Shown here: piece after piece, positions 8,599 through 17,180 of the stretch
Position numbering within the stretch: the first letter of the stretch is position 1
Layout of the letters: every line of letters starts with the position of its first letter
Origin: Fundidesulfovibrio putealis DSM 16056
Lineage (GTDB): Bacteria; Desulfobacterota; Desulfovibrionia; Desulfovibrionales; Desulfovibrionaceae
Reading direction: 5' to 3'
DNA: 64,000 nt
NCBI RefSeq assembly: GCF_000429325.1
Contig: NZ_AUBQ01000006.1
Location: forward strand, 264,321-328,320
The notes under the pieces: model-generated
The model's database searches: none
What the model was told of the DNA's origin: nothing
The model's input: the letters and a program-made list of their open reading frames with translations, nothing else
Position numbers and translations under genes: made by a program

Positions 8599-9151
8599 GG
8601 GGTGTGCCTCCCTTTTCGGCCTGGCGGCGCAGCCGGGCCATGAGGTCGATCTCGAAGTTTTCGCGCGCAGTGCCCGCCAGATAGACGTTCTGCGAGAAGC
8701 GCAGCGCGCCGGACGGGCAGTTTTGGGCGCACAGGCCGCACAGGCTGCACGTGTGGTAGGTGAGGAAGTGCCCAAGCAGCTTTCTGACTGTGGGGGTCTG
8801 GCTTGGCGGAGCCACCCGGAAGCGCGGGGTGGGCATGAGCATCTCCGTGCCTGCCTGGGAGGGGTAGCAGACGCCCGAATCGGCGGGAGGGTCCTCGGCG
8901 ACCACCCGCAGGCAGTTGGACGGGCACAACTCTGCGCACAGGCCGCAGCCCACGCAGCGCGACTGCGTCGGGTCCTCGTCCGATGGCACCAGTTCGACAT
9001 GCCCCCTGAACGTGGCCAGCGTGTCGACTTCCTGGCGCGGATAATGAACCGTCACCTGAGGCTTCAGGAAGTTGGTCCCGGTGATCCGAAGACCCGTGAC
9101 CATGCTCCCCAAGCCCTTCAATGCCTCTGCAATCTTTTCAAAATATCCCAT
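8591..9151 (-). CDS. nuoI: NADH-quinone oxidoreductase subunit I (2x 4Fe-4S)
   Basis: A 186-residue peripheral-arm ferredoxin-like subunit carrying clusters N6a and N6b. The motifs CVGCGLCAELCP and CSLCGLCAQNCP each supply four cysteines. In the absence of NuoEFG this subunit is the likely first acceptor of electrons from outside the complex. Two ATGs stand in tandem at 9154 and 9151; the second has the better distance from AGGGGG. A gap of about 110 bases with a REP-like element separates it from nuoH. Confidence 0.95.
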   Translation of the reverse strand: MGYFEKIAEALKGLGSMVTGLRITGTNFLKPQVTVHYPRQEVDTLATFRGHVELVPSDEDPTQSRCVGCGLCAELCPSNCLRVVAEDPPADSGVCYPSQAGTEMLMPTPRFRVAPPSQTPTVRKLLGHFLTYHTCSLCGLCAQNCPSGALRFSQNVYLAGTARENFEIDLMARLRRQAEKGGTPHA

Positions 9152-9200
9152 CATCTACCCCCTGGCTCCGATGTCTGAAGCCATTCGCGCCCCCCATAAG

Positions 9201-9238
9201 GGATTCCAAAGGGCTTTGGCCCTTTGGCCGCCGGAGGC
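9201..9238 (-). repeat. REP-like hairpin element, copy 2
   Basis: Read on the minus strand: GCCTCCGGCGG, then a perfect 8-bp stem (9206-9213 with 9220-9227, CCAAAGGG and its complement), then AATCC. It fills the only gap between nuoH and nuoI. The 11-base head is identical to copy 1 at 6190 while the stem bases differ, so the two are related repeats rather than chance hairpins. Confidence 0.7.
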
Positions 9239-9261
9239 TTTCTTCACGCAGTATTTTCCCA

Positions 9262-10245
9262 TCACGCACCCCCGAACAGCTTGGTCAAAAAAGCCGTGAG
9301 CACCAGGTTCGCCAGAGCCAGCGGCATGAGCCAGCGCCAGTTCAGGTTCAGGAGCTGATCGAAGCGCACGCGCGGGTACGTCCAGCGCATGAAGATGATG
9401 AGCGTGACCAAGGCGTACATCTTGGCCAGAAACCACCACGGCCCAGGCATGAACGGCCCCTGCGCGCCGCCCAGGAACAGCACCGTGGCCACGCAGCTGA
9501 CCACCAGCATGTTGGCGTACTCGGCCAGGAAGATGATGCCGTTTCCCATGCCGGAGTATTCGGTGTGCACGCCTGCGGTCAGCTCGGACTCGGCTTCGGG
9601 CAGGTCGAAGGGGGCGCGGTTGGTCTCGGCCACGGCGCACACGAAGTAGATGAAGAAGGCCAGGGGCTGCACGGCAACGTTCCACTGCCAGGGCCAGCCG
9701 CCCTGGCTTGAGGCCAGCACGCGAAGATCGAGGCTCCCGGTCATGAGGGCGATGGCCAGGACGGACAGGAGCAGCGGGATTTCGTAGGCTACGGCCTGGG
9801 CCACGGCGCGTGACGCGCCCAGAAGCGACCACTTGTTGTTGGAGGCCCAGCCCGCCAGACACAGCGCCAGCACGTTGAACCCCGCGAAAGAGAGGATCAG
9901 CACCAGCCCCAGGTTGGTGTCCAAGCCCCAGAGGTTCTCGCCGAAGGGCATGGCGATGAACATGAGCGGCACGGGCATGAAGGCCATGAGCGGAGCGGTC
10001 CAGAAGAGCAGGGCGTCCGCGCCGGAGGGTGTGGCCAACTGCTTGCCCACGAGCTTCCCGGCGTCGGCCAGGGCCTGATAGAGCCCGTGCGGGCCGACCT
10101 CAAACGGGCCTGGGCGGCGCTGCACGTGTCCTGCCACCTTGCGTTCCACATAGAGGAGCATCATGCCGTTGGCGGCGATGAAGCCCATGAGCGCCACCAG
10201 GGCCACCGCGAGGCGGATGAGCTCGCCGGGTATGAAGTCGGTCAT
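9262..10245 (-). CDS. nuoH: NADH-quinone oxidoreductase subunit H
   Basis: A 327-residue membrane subunit that joins the membrane arm to the peripheral arm and forms part of the quinone chamber. GPNRVGPFG-like RRPGPFEVGPHGLYQALADA and the acidic loop LPEAESELTAGVHTEYSGM are the family hallmarks. Its ATG overlaps the nuoD stop (ATGA). Length is normal. Confidence 0.96.
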   Translation of the reverse strand: MTDFIPGELIRLAVALVALMGFIAANGMMLLYVERKVAGHVQRRPGPFEVGPHGLYQALADAGKLVGKQLATPSGADALLFWTAPLMAFMPVPLMFIAMPFGENLWGLDTNLGLVLILSFAGFNVLALCLAGWASNNKWSLLGASRAVAQAVAYEIPLLLSVLAIALMTGSLDLRVLASSQGGWPWQWNVAVQPLAFFIYFVCAVAETNRAPFDLPEAESELTAGVHTEYSGMGNGIIFLAEYANMLVVSCVATVLFLGGAQGPFMPGPWWFLAKMYALVTLIIFMRWTYPRVRFDQLLNLNWRWLMPLALANLVLTAFLTKLFGGA

Positions 10246-11429
10246 CGGTCAATCTCCGGGATAACCAGATCGAGGCTGCCAAGGATTGCCACCGCGTCCG
10301 AGAGCAGCGTGCCCTTGGCAAGCTCGGGGAACAGGCTCAGGTTGGAGAAACTGGGGGAGCGCAGCTTCACCCGGTAGGGGATCTCGCTGCCGTCGCTGGC
10401 CAGATACAGGCCGATCTTGCCCCTGGCCCCTTCCACGGCGAAGTAGCTCTCGCCCGCAGGGGGCTTCCACTTGCCGCGGGGGGCGTCGGGGTTCATGAAG
10501 TCGCCCTCGGGCAGTCCGTCCAGGGCCTGGCGCACGATGGAAAGCGACGCCTCGATCTCGTCCATGCGCACCATGTAGCGGGCCATGGAGTCGCCCTGCG
10601 GGTAGACGGGGATGTTGAAGTCGAAGCGGTCGTACACGCCGTAGGGTTCGGCGCGGCGCACGTCGTAGGCTATGCCCGACCCGCGCAGCACCGGGCCGGT
10701 GGCCCCGTAGCGCCGGGCCATCATCTCGTCTATGACGCCCACGTCCTCCAGGCGTCCGCGCAGGATGACGTTGCCGGTCACCAACTCGCGGTACATCTTC
10801 AAGCGCTCGGGCATGATGTCCAGCAGTTCGCGGGTGCGTTTCACGAAGTTGGGGGTGATGTCCGCCGTGACACCTCCGAAGCGGAAGGAGCAGTAGGTCA
10901 GGCGCGAACCGGTGATCTCCTGGAGGATGTCCATGATCATCTCGCGGTCCTGGAAGGCGTACATGATGGGGGTGACCGCCCCCAGGTCCAGGAGATAGGC
11001 CCCCCACCAGAGCAGGTGGGAGTTTATCCGGTTCAGCTCCGTGGAGATGACGCGGATGTACTGGGCGCGCTCCGGCACCTCGATCTCGGCCAGGCGTTCC
11101 ACCGCCCCGGCCCAGACCCAGTTCCAGGCCAGGGCGTGCAGGTAGTCCACGCGGCCCATGTTGGGGAAGAACTGGGCGTAGGCGCGGTTCTGGGCCATGG
11201 CCTCGTGCATGCGGTGGATGTAGCCAAGCACAGGCTCGGAGCGAAGGATGTACTCGCCGTCCATCTCCAGCAATACGCGCAGCACGCCGTGGGTGGAGGG
11301 GTGCTGCGGCCCCATGTTCACGATGAGCGAGTCTTCCCTGGCGTCCAGGGCGAAGGTCTGGGCGTAGAAGTCGCCGTCCAGCCCCTGGCAGGGGTCTGCG
11401 CCAATGCTCTGGTTGAAGGCGCCGCTCAT
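10242..11429 (-). CDS. nuoD: NADH-quinone oxidoreductase subunit D (49 kDa)
   Basis: A 395-residue peripheral-arm subunit that lines the quinone-binding site and derives from the large subunit of NiFe hydrogenases. MGPQHPSTHGVLR near the N-terminus holds the quinone-site histidine; SFRFGGVTADI and the C-terminal DLVIPEIDR follow the family pattern, with no hydrogenase metal-ligand cysteines. The start at 11429 overlaps nuoC by ATGA; the long upstream extension of the open frame is a shadow of nuoC. NuoC and NuoD are separate genes here, not fused. Confidence 0.96.
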   Translation of the reverse strand: MSGAFNQSIGADPCQGLDGDFYAQTFALDAREDSLIVNMGPQHPSTHGVLRVLLEMDGEYILRSEPVLGYIHRMHEAMAQNRAYAQFFPNMGRVDYLHALAWNWVWAGAVERLAEIEVPERAQYIRVISTELNRINSHLLWWGAYLLDLGAVTPIMYAFQDREMIMDILQEITGSRLTYCSFRFGGVTADITPNFVKRTRELLDIMPERLKMYRELVTGNVILRGRLEDVGVIDEMMARRYGATGPVLRGSGIAYDVRRAEPYGVYDRFDFNIPVYPQGDSMARYMVRMDEIEASLSIVRQALDGLPEGDFMNPDAPRGKWKPPAGESYFAVEGARGKIGLYLASDGSEIPYRVKLRSPSFSNLSLFPELAKGTLLSDAVAILGSLDLVIPEIDR

Positions 11430-11953
11430 GATTCGTCCTCCTGGCCATCCTCGCCGCCGCATGCGGCCATGAGCTCCTCGGTCAGGGCGTGGCCCTTGGC
11501 GGAGCCCTGCCACTGCGCGTGCGGCCAGATCACGTTGCGCGACAGGCGCGAAACCGGCGCTTTCAGGAGCGGCGGCGGATCCAGCGCCTCGGCCAGCAGC
11601 AGCGGCGTGGTGTTGGACGCGCCCGTGAAGACCACGCCGAAGAAGTCGCGGGTCTCGCGTTCGTGCCAGGCAGCGCCGGGGTAGATGCCCTCGATGGTGG
11701 GGCAGGACGGGTTCTCGTGAGGCAGCAGGAGGCGCAGGACGATGCGGCCAGGGCGGGTCCAGTGGGCGAAATGATACAGGAGCGCCATGCCCTCGGCCAG
11801 GTCCAGCCCGCAGATGTCCTCCAGGAACCAGTCCTGGCACAAAAGGCGCTCGGCGGCGGGGCGCAGGTCTTCGGGAGTGATGAGCAGCGCCGCTTCCCGC
11901 CCGGTCTCTCCGGGGGGCAGGGCCAGGCTCAGTCGCGAGGTGAGTTCAGGCAT
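11426..11953 (-). CDS. nuoC: NADH-quinone oxidoreductase subunit C (30 kDa)
   Basis: A 175-residue peripheral-arm subunit. The 30-kDa signature is seen in YPGAAWHERETRDFFGVVF, and the C-terminus LSRNVIWPHAQW resembles the usual tail. It is on the short side for NuoC. It begins one base after the nuoB stop and overlaps nuoD by four bases. Confidence 0.9.
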   Translation of the reverse strand: MPELTSRLSLALPPGETGREAALLITPEDLRPAAERLLCQDWFLEDICGLDLAEGMALLYHFAHWTRPGRIVLRLLLPHENPSCPTIEGIYPGAAWHERETRDFFGVVFTGASNTTPLLLAEALDPPPLLKAPVSRLSRNVIWPHAQWQGSAKGHALTEELMAACGGEDGQEDES

Positions 11954-11954
11954 C

Positions 11955-12485
11955 TCAGTCTTCCTCCACCAGGGCCGGGGTGGGCCAGAAGCGGCGACCG
12001 GTGATCTTCTGCTGCAGGCGGAAGATGCCCTCCATCAGGGCTTCGGGGCGGGGAGGGCAGCCGGGCACGTAGATGTCCACGGGCACCAGATTGTCCACGC
12101 CCTCAATCAGGGCGTACTGCCCCGGATACTTGAAAGGCCCGCCGGACACGGCGCAGTTGCCCATGGCCAGCACGTACTTTGGGGCGGGCATCTGCTCGTA
12201 GAGGGTCACCAGGGCCGTGGCCATCTTGCGGGTGACGGTCCCGGCCACGATCATCAGGTCGCTCTGGCGCGGCGAGGGCCGGAAGACTTCCGCACCGAAG
12301 CGCGACAGGTCGAAGCGGGGCATTGTCACGGCCATCATCTCGATGGCGCAGCAGGCCAGACCGAAGGTCATGGGCCACAGCGACATGGACCGGCAGAGGT
12401 CGAAGACCTGCGCGGGGAGCGCGAAATCGAGCCTCGGGGGCAGGACCTCGTCCGCGCGCGGGACTATTGGATGCGCCTGGGCCAT
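11955..12485 (-). CDS. nuoB: NADH-quinone oxidoreductase subunit B (cluster N2)
   Basis: A 176-residue subunit carrying the 4Fe-4S cluster N2, which passes electrons to quinone. The ligands are visible as the twin cysteines of [11 protein letters not shown], the cysteine of MGNCAVSGG and that of [11 protein letters not shown]. The start at 12485 overlaps the end of nuoA by 22 bases; the N-terminus before about residue 35 is variable. Further upstream the open frame is nuoA read out of frame. Confidence 0.96.
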   Translation of the reverse strand: MAQAHPIVPRADEVLPPRLDFALPAQVFDLCRSMSLWPMTFGLACCAIEMMAVTMPRFDLSRFGAEVFRPSPRQSDLMIVAGTVTRKMATALVTLYEQMPAPKYVLAMGNCAVSGGPFKYPGQYALIEGVDNLVPVDIYVPGCPPRPEALMEGIFRLQQKITGRRFWPTPALVEED

Positions 12486-12841
12486 GTGAACACCCCTTTT
12501 CTCTGGAAATAGACCATGGCCATGGCCAGAACGGCCACGAACAGCGCCACGGCGATGAACGGCCCCCACCCCTGGCTGTGCGGATAATGCGCGGCCACGG
12601 GGAAGAGGTAGAGCACGTCGACGTCGAAGGAGAGGAAAATCAGCGCGTAGAGCGAGTAGTTGATGCCAAAGCGCGTCCAGGCCTGTCCGCGCGGAATCAT
12701 GCCGCATTCATACGGTGCGGCGAAAGCGCCGCCGCGCGTGCGGGGAGCCAGGAGGTAGGATGCCGCCAGCGGGCCTGCCGCGAAAGCGATGCCGGCAGCC
12801 AGACATGCAAAGACCGCCACGTTCAGCCATGTGAAAACCAT
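12464..12841 (-). CDS. nuoA: NADH-quinone oxidoreductase subunit A
   Basis: A 125-residue membrane subunit with three helices. [11 protein letters not shown] in the first loop, with its cysteine at the quinone channel, and [10 protein letters not shown] identify NuoA. The ATG at 12841 is preceded by GGGGAGCA. It is the first gene of the operon and a promoter is visible about 45 bases upstream. Confidence 0.94.
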   Translation of the reverse strand: MVFTWLNVAVFACLAAGIAFAAGPLAASYLLAPRTRGGAFAAPYECGMIPRGQAWTRFGINYSLYALIFLSFDVDVLYLFPVAAHYPHSQGWGPFIAVALFVAVLAMAMVYFQRKGVFTWPRRIQ

Positions 12842-12892
12842 TGCTCCCCTGCCTGTTGTCGTTGCGTCACGGACTGCCGACTCTTGAAACGA

Positions 12893-12921
12893 CTTATGCA
12901 GGAGCGGGAAATAATCGTCAA
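12893..12921 (-). promoter_or_regulatory. Candidate sigma70 promoter of the nuo operon
   Basis: On the minus strand TTGACG (12921-12916), a 17-base spacer and CATAAG (12898-12893). Five of six bases match the -35 consensus and four the -10. Transcription would start near 12886 and leave a leader of about 45 bases before nuoA. Confidence 0.55.
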
Positions 12922-13268
12922 GAAAAACAAGCCAATGTGCTGTTTTTCCCAAGCTGGATTCTTTTTGGTATGATTTGCAGGAAGTATTCTCTCCGTTCAA
13001 GATAGATGAAAGGCATTGAATGGAGGTTTTTTATAGACTGTTTTGATGGCTTGCCTGGGCGTGGGCGCGTCGCGCAGGCTCATGGTCTGGCATGGCCGAC
13101 CGGCAGGTCAGGCCCCGGCCTGGGATGTGGCGCGTATACCGTATGAACGTCACGAGGTGGACATGACTGAGGTTCTTGTGTAGCATTTCGGAATAGGCAC
13201 TGGCAGGTGGTCCTCACGTTGACTGGTCAATCAAACAAGATCACTTTCAGGTGTTGTCATCAAGATCT
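12922..13268. other. Intergenic region upstream of the nuo promoter
   Basis: About 350 bases without a gene. It is more AT-rich next to the promoter and holds a small palindrome TTGACTGGTCAA at 13219-13230 that could be an operator for either side. I see no RNA gene or terminator in it. Confidence 0.4.
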
Positions 13269-13457
13269 ATGGATATCGTATTAAAAAGACAGGTAGAAAT
13301 TCTGCGGACTGCGCATCCGGACTGGCACGAGGATCGTTTGATGCGTGTGGCCAGGGTCTGGGCTAGGCGTGCACGCCGGATTTGTTGGGACACCATGATT
13401 GGTGAGCAGACGAATGCTGATGGAGCGCAGCGGCATGGAGGATACTGCGGAGGCTGA
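13269..13457 (+). CDS. Possible small basic protein
   Basis: A 62-residue open frame starting MDIVLKRQVEILRTAHPDWH and rich in Arg (VARVWARRARRIC), not matching a family I know. A GTG and a TTG lie a few codons upstream and none of the starts has a good ribosome binding site. In its favour, a strong plus-strand terminator follows 80 bases after the stop, at 13538-13560, and no other plus-strand gene explains that terminator. Treat as tentative. Confidence 0.35.
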   Translation: MDIVLKRQVEILRTAHPDWHEDRLMRVARVWARRARRICWDTMIGEQTNADGAQRHGGYCGG

Positions 13458-13537
13458 CGCCTGCGTTTTCCCGTCCTCGCGTACGAGTTCGTCCATGGCA
13501 GCCAGCCATGCGGATATTCGCAGACGTTGATCGGTCC

Positions 13538-13560
13538 AAGCCGCCCCCTGGCGGCTTTTT
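13538..13560 (+). terminator. Intrinsic terminator, plus strand
   Basis: AAGCCGCC, loop CCCT, GGCGGCTT, then a run of T to 13560. It points rightward, toward the end of the convergent AI-2E gene, and would end a transcript of the small frame at 13269-13457. Confidence 0.75.
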
Positions 13561-13624
13561 GTTTGCCCGACGCCTGCCCCGCGCCCTTCCCAGCCCGCCC
13601 TGCAGCCTTCGCCCGCCGGGTGCG

Positions 13625-14815
13625 CTACGTCGTCTTCTGGGACTCTATGAACAGCTGAAAGACCACGAGGCACAGGCTCATGGCCACAGGACCGTAGATG
13701 ATCCCCAGCGGCCCGAAGAGGAGCACGCCTCCCACGATGGACACGAAGATCATCAGCAGCGGCAACTGCGCGCTCCCGCTTATGAAGAATGGGCGCACCA
13801 CGTTGTCCACGGTGCTCACCACCAAAAGCCACCAGCAGAGCAGAAATGCCGCCTTGCCGTTGGAGCCCTGGGCAAACAGGTAAAGCACGAAAGGAATGTG
13901 GATGAGGGCGAGGCCGATGATTGGCACAAGCGAGGCCACGATGGCGACCATGCCCCAGAAGAGCGCGTCGATGCCCACGATCCACAGGCCGAGCGCGGTA
14001 GCCAGGCCCTGCGACAAACCGGCCGCGACGCCTCCGGCGAGAATGGAACGCGTCACCATCTTGAGCCTTTCGGCCAATTCCTGCTCCTGGCAGCGGCGAA
14101 GCGGCGACAAGCGCCGCAATCCCTTCACCACGCGCTCAGCTTCGGCCAGAAAGTAGAACAGGAACAGCAGCAGCATGACGACCTGAGCCAGGAAGCTGGT
14201 CATCTGTCCGGCAAACCCGCGCCCGATGGACAAAATCCCCTTGCCGACCCCTCCGGCGGCTCCCACCAGGCTGGTCTTCAGCTCCTGGGGATCAAAGGGG
14301 ATTTTGTTCACGATGGCCTGGAGCCAGCCAGGGAGCCCCAGGGAATTAAACCAGTCGAGAAGGATAGCCATGCCTCCATCGTTGAACCAGTGGGCGCCTG
14401 CCTCGATGACTGTCCCGGCCTCGTTGGCCAGAATTACGATCAGGGTGGCGGTGGGCAGGACGATGAAGAGCAGCGTCGCGGTGGAGAGCAAGGCGGCCGT
14501 AACAAGGCGCGACCCCCAAAACACCGGCAACATGCGCTTTCGCAGCGGGGCCAGCAGCAGCGCGAGGATGGCGGCCAGGAAGATGGAGTGGCGAAACGGC
14601 CACAAAAGCGCCAGGAGCACGGCCACGGCCCCGATGAACACGAGCAGCAGAAAAGGACGGTAGAACTTCTCATGCAGGGGGCCGACCTCCTCGGCACCCG
14701 TATCGCCGCAGCCCCTCGCGGGATGCACATCAACCGTTTCCGCGTCGCCCGGCGGGGCGCTTGGCGCGTCCGTTGCGGCGTGCTTGGCGTCGTCCTTGAT
14801 GACCTTTTCAGTCAT
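13625..14815 (-). CDS. AI-2E family (PerM-type) permease
   Basis: A 396-residue membrane protein of the AI-2E/PerM transporter family, which includes exporters of autoinducer-2 and Na+/H+ antiporters; the substrate here is not known. A hydrophilic N-terminus of about 60 residues precedes the first paired helices (FLLLVFIGAVAVLLALLWPF), followed by the large central domain and the conserved C-terminal helices (GVLLFGPLGIIYGPVAMSLC). The ATG at 14815 has GGAG at a good distance; one at 14830 is also possible. It lies 59 bases after the TerC gene and may share its transcript, and hence the manganese riboswitch farther upstream. Confidence 0.85.
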   Translation of the reverse strand: MTEKVIKDDAKHAATDAPSAPPGDAETVDVHPARGCGDTGAEEVGPLHEKFYRPFLLLVFIGAVAVLLALLWPFRHSIFLAAILALLLAPLRKRMLPVFWGSRLVTAALLSTATLLFIVLPTATLIVILANEAGTVIEAGAHWFNDGGMAILLDWFNSLGLPGWLQAIVNKIPFDPQELKTSLVGAAGGVGKGILSIGRGFAGQMTSFLAQVVMLLLFLFYFLAEAERVVKGLRRLSPLRRCQEQELAERLKMVTRSILAGGVAAGLSQGLATALGLWIVGIDALFWGMVAIVASLVPIIGLALIHIPFVLYLFAQGSNGKAAFLLCWWLLVVSTVDNVVRPFFISGSAQLPLLMIFVSIVGGVLLFGPLGIIYGPVAMSLCLVVFQLFIESQKTT

Positions 14816-14874
14816 TGTTTCATTCTCCATGCGGTTGCTAACCATGCTCGGGCAGCGGGTCAGGCATGGGCGCG

Positions 14875-15897
14875 TCAGGGCTCTTTGATTCCATTCTTCT
14901 TACTGGATTCTGGCCCGGACTTGGATGGGCTGCCCGGCACCCACCAGCGCATGGCTTCGTCCATTTCCTCCTTGAGGGGCTCGCCGCGCGTCTTGAGCAT
15001 GGAAACGAGTATGGAAACGGCGATGATCCCGGAGGTGATCAGCAGGGCCATCTCGGTGGGAATGATCTTCGCGTTGAACCACGCGTTGACGATCATCTTG
15101 CCGCCCACCACCACCAGCACCAGGGACAGGCCGTACTTCAGGTAGTGGAAGCGGTGGATGATGCCCGCCAGGGCGAAGTAGAGCGCCCGCAAGCCCAGGA
15201 TGGCGAAGACGTTGGACGTGTACACGATGAAGGGGTCCTTGGTGATGGCGAAAATGGCCGGGATGGAATCCAGGGCGAAGACCACGTCGGTAAACTCGAT
15301 CAGCACCAGCACGATGAAAAGCGGCGTGATGAAGAGCTGGCCGCCCTGCCTGACAAAGAACTTGCGTCCCTCGAAGCCCTTGGTCACCCGGAAATGGCGT
15401 CGCATGAAGTTGTTGATGCGGTTCTCGTCCAGGTTGGGTTCCTGCCCCACCGTCACCAGCATCTTGATGCCAGTGAACACGAGGAAGGCCCCGAAGATGT
15501 AGATGACCCAGTGAAAGGCCTCCAGGATGGCCGCACCGGCCAGGATGAGCGAGGCGCGCATGACGAGCGCCCCCAGGATTCCCCAGAAGAGAACCTTGTG
15601 CTGGCAGTCGCGGGGCACTGAAAAGTGCAGGAAGACCAGGACGAAGACGAAGATGTTGTCGATGGAGAGGCTTTTCTCGATGAGGTAGCCGGTTATGTAT
15701 TCGGTCCCGGCCTGCGGCCCGAGGAAGTGATACACGCCGCCTCCGAAGGCCAGCGCCAGCACCACATAGCACAGGCTCAGCAGCAGGGCCTCGCGCACGC
15801 CGATCTCACGCCCCTTGCGGTGCAGAACGCCAAGGTCCAGGGCCAGGAGAACCAGCACCAGAAGATTGAAGCCGATCCACATCCATGCGTTTTCCAA
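14875..15897 (-). CDS. TerC/Alx-family membrane protein, likely manganese exporter
   Basis: A 340-residue protein with nine or so membrane helices. The two TerC metal motifs are clear: EKSLSIDNIFVFVLV and FALDSIPAIFAITKDPF. Members such as E. coli Alx act in Mn2+ export, and that gene is controlled by the same riboswitch class seen here upstream of 17087. The start codon is TTG at 15897, with AGGAG seven bases before it. It follows the Tim44-domain gene by 160 bases containing a stem-loop without a T-run, so partial read-through from the riboswitch promoter is likely. Confidence 0.9.
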   Translation of the reverse strand: MENAWMWIGFNLLVLVLLALDLGVLHRKGREIGVREALLLSLCYVVLALAFGGGVYHFLGPQAGTEYITGYLIEKSLSIDNIFVFVLVFLHFSVPRDCQHKVLFWGILGALVMRASLILAGAAILEAFHWVIYIFGAFLVFTGIKMLVTVGQEPNLDENRINNFMRRHFRVTKGFEGRKFFVRQGGQLFITPLFIVLVLIEFTDVVFALDSIPAIFAITKDPFIVYTSNVFAILGLRALYFALAGIIHRFHYLKYGLSLVLVVVGGKMIVNAWFNAKIIPTEMALLITSGIIAVSILVSMLKTRGEPLKEEMDEAMRWWVPGSPSKSGPESSKKNGIKEP

Positions 15898-16020
15898 GTG
15901 TTGTCTCCTGCTCGTTCCGGATAGTCTGAACGTATCGTTTCGCTGTTTGCGCCGCCCGAGTCAAGGCGGTCCGGATCGCTGTTGCCGATCGGGCCCGACT
16001 TGCCAGGTTTGGCTGAACCG

Positions 16021-16046
16021 GCCCGGGACCGCAGTCGGTCCCGGGC
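16021..16046 (-). terminator. Stem-loop after the Tim44-domain gene
   Basis: A perfect 10-bp GC-rich stem (GCCCGGGACC with its complement) around a 6-base loop, 13 bases after the stop. It lacks a T-tract on either strand, so it may be an RNA-stabilising or partial terminator rather than a full stop between the two genes. Confidence 0.5.
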
Positions 16047-16058
16047 GGCAGGAGCGGC

Positions 16059-17087
16059 TCAGCTTTCGAGCTGCTGAATGCCTTCAAGGGTCCATTGGGG
16101 ATTGGAGGCGGACTCATCCCTGCGGATGTGCCAGACTTCGCGAACCTGCGCGGAGCGGGGGCCGGACTGGTCCTCGCGCAGGAGGACATCGTACAACACG
16201 GAGATCACCGTCTGGTTTCCCTGTGTCCCGGCCTCGACCACACGGGCTTCGATCATGAGGATGTCGGTCTTCCCGGGGGCCGGGTCCTCGCCTGCCTGCC
16301 GGAATATCTCGGCGAAGACCTCGGGGCTCGTGAAGCCTCGGATGTCCTCCAGGTCTCGGCGGTCCCAGGAGGACTGCAACCTGGCGTACAGGGCCTTGGC
16401 TCCGGAAATGAACTCGGCTTCGTCGATGCCAGCGGGCATCACCGGAGGCGCGATCTGCGCGGAGCCTCCTTGCCCGCCGGGCGTGGCGCGCACCGAGGCC
16501 CAGCCGTCCGCGTCTGCGCCAGGGGTGTAATTTCCGGTCGGGGCGGCGTAGGCAAACCTGTCGCCCCCCATGGGCGCGGCCTGTTCCCTGTGAGCCGTCT
16601 GATCTGCGTGGCCCGTCATGCCTGCCTGGGCCGCCCGGCGCGAACGGATGAACCGGAAGAGCATGAATCCGGCGACGCCCAGCAGGAGGATTTCCAGAAT
16701 CCCGAAGCCTCCGCCCATGCCTCCGAACAGGAGCGAGCCCAGCATGCCGCCCAGCAGCACGCCGCCAAGCATGCCGCCGATCCCGCCGAACCTGGACATG
16801 AAGCCGCCGGGGGCAGCACCTGGCTGTTGGTTCGGCGTGGCCTGGCGCTCCGTGGTCATGTTCTTGCCCGGGGGCGTGGGCTTGTCGTAGCTTTTGGAGT
16901 AGGAATCCTTGCTGCCGAACGAATTGCCGCCGCCCATCCGCTTGGCATCTGCGGGATCGAAGGACATGAGCAGCACCGCAAGCGCGATGAGCGGCGCCAG
17001 GAGCCAGCGCAGCGCGTCTGTGGGGGAAAGGCCGCCGAGGGCCTGGGCCTGTGCAGGAAGAGTGGAACGGTTTGGACTGTGTCGCAT
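16059..17087 (-). CDS. Tim44-like domain membrane protein
   Basis: A 342-residue protein with a signal-type membrane helix (LLAPLIALAVLLMSFDPADA), a Gly/Ser/Pro-rich low-complexity part containing MGGGNSFGSK, a glycine-rich second membrane hairpin and a C-terminal Tim44-like domain of about 140 residues (FISGAKALYARLQSSWDRRD onward). In bacteria this domain is found on poorly characterised inner-membrane proteins. GGAGG six bases before the ATG fixes the start. The gene is the first after a yybP-ykoY riboswitch, which implies manganese-induced expression and a role in Mn2+ handling with the TerC protein downstream. Confidence 0.88.
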   Translation of the reverse strand: MRHSPNRSTLPAQAQALGGLSPTDALRWLLAPLIALAVLLMSFDPADAKRMGGGNSFGSKDSYSKSYDKPTPPGKNMTTERQATPNQQPGAAPGGFMSRFGGIGGMLGGVLLGGMLGSLLFGGMGGGFGILEILLLGVAGFMLFRFIRSRRAAQAGMTGHADQTAHREQAAPMGGDRFAYAAPTGNYTPGADADGWASVRATPGGQGGSAQIAPPVMPAGIDEAEFISGAKALYARLQSSWDRRDLEDIRGFTSPEVFAEIFRQAGEDPAPGKTDILMIEARVVEAGTQGNQTVISVLYDVLLREDQSGPRSAQVREVWHIRRDESASNPQWTLEGIQQLES

Positions 17088-17141
17088 GGAACCTCCGGTT
17101 TGCCAGATTTGGCGGGTTGCCTGGTTTGGCCGGAGGTCCTG

Positions 17142-17180
17142 AAAAAAAGACCTCCAGCATGATTACTCATGCTGAAGGTC
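17142..17180 (-). terminator. Riboswitch expression-platform terminator
   Basis: On the minus strand a 14-bp stem (GACCTTCAGCATGA with TCATGCTGGAGGTC, one T-G pair), loop GTAA and seven T. It is 55 bases before the Tim44-domain ATG, so it would abort transcription ahead of the gene. The first bases of its stem are also the 3' strand of the aptamer P1, so the two structures exclude each other. Confidence 0.9.

Noticed and set aside
10242..11953. Possible nuoC-nuoD fusion
   Set aside because: The two frames overlap by only ATGA and are in different registers, so they are separate coupled genes.
13281..15145. Open frames on both strands around the AI-2E gene, including a 545-codon plus-strand one
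   Set aside because: Composition is typical of antisense shadows and the AI-2E and TerC proteins explain the region.
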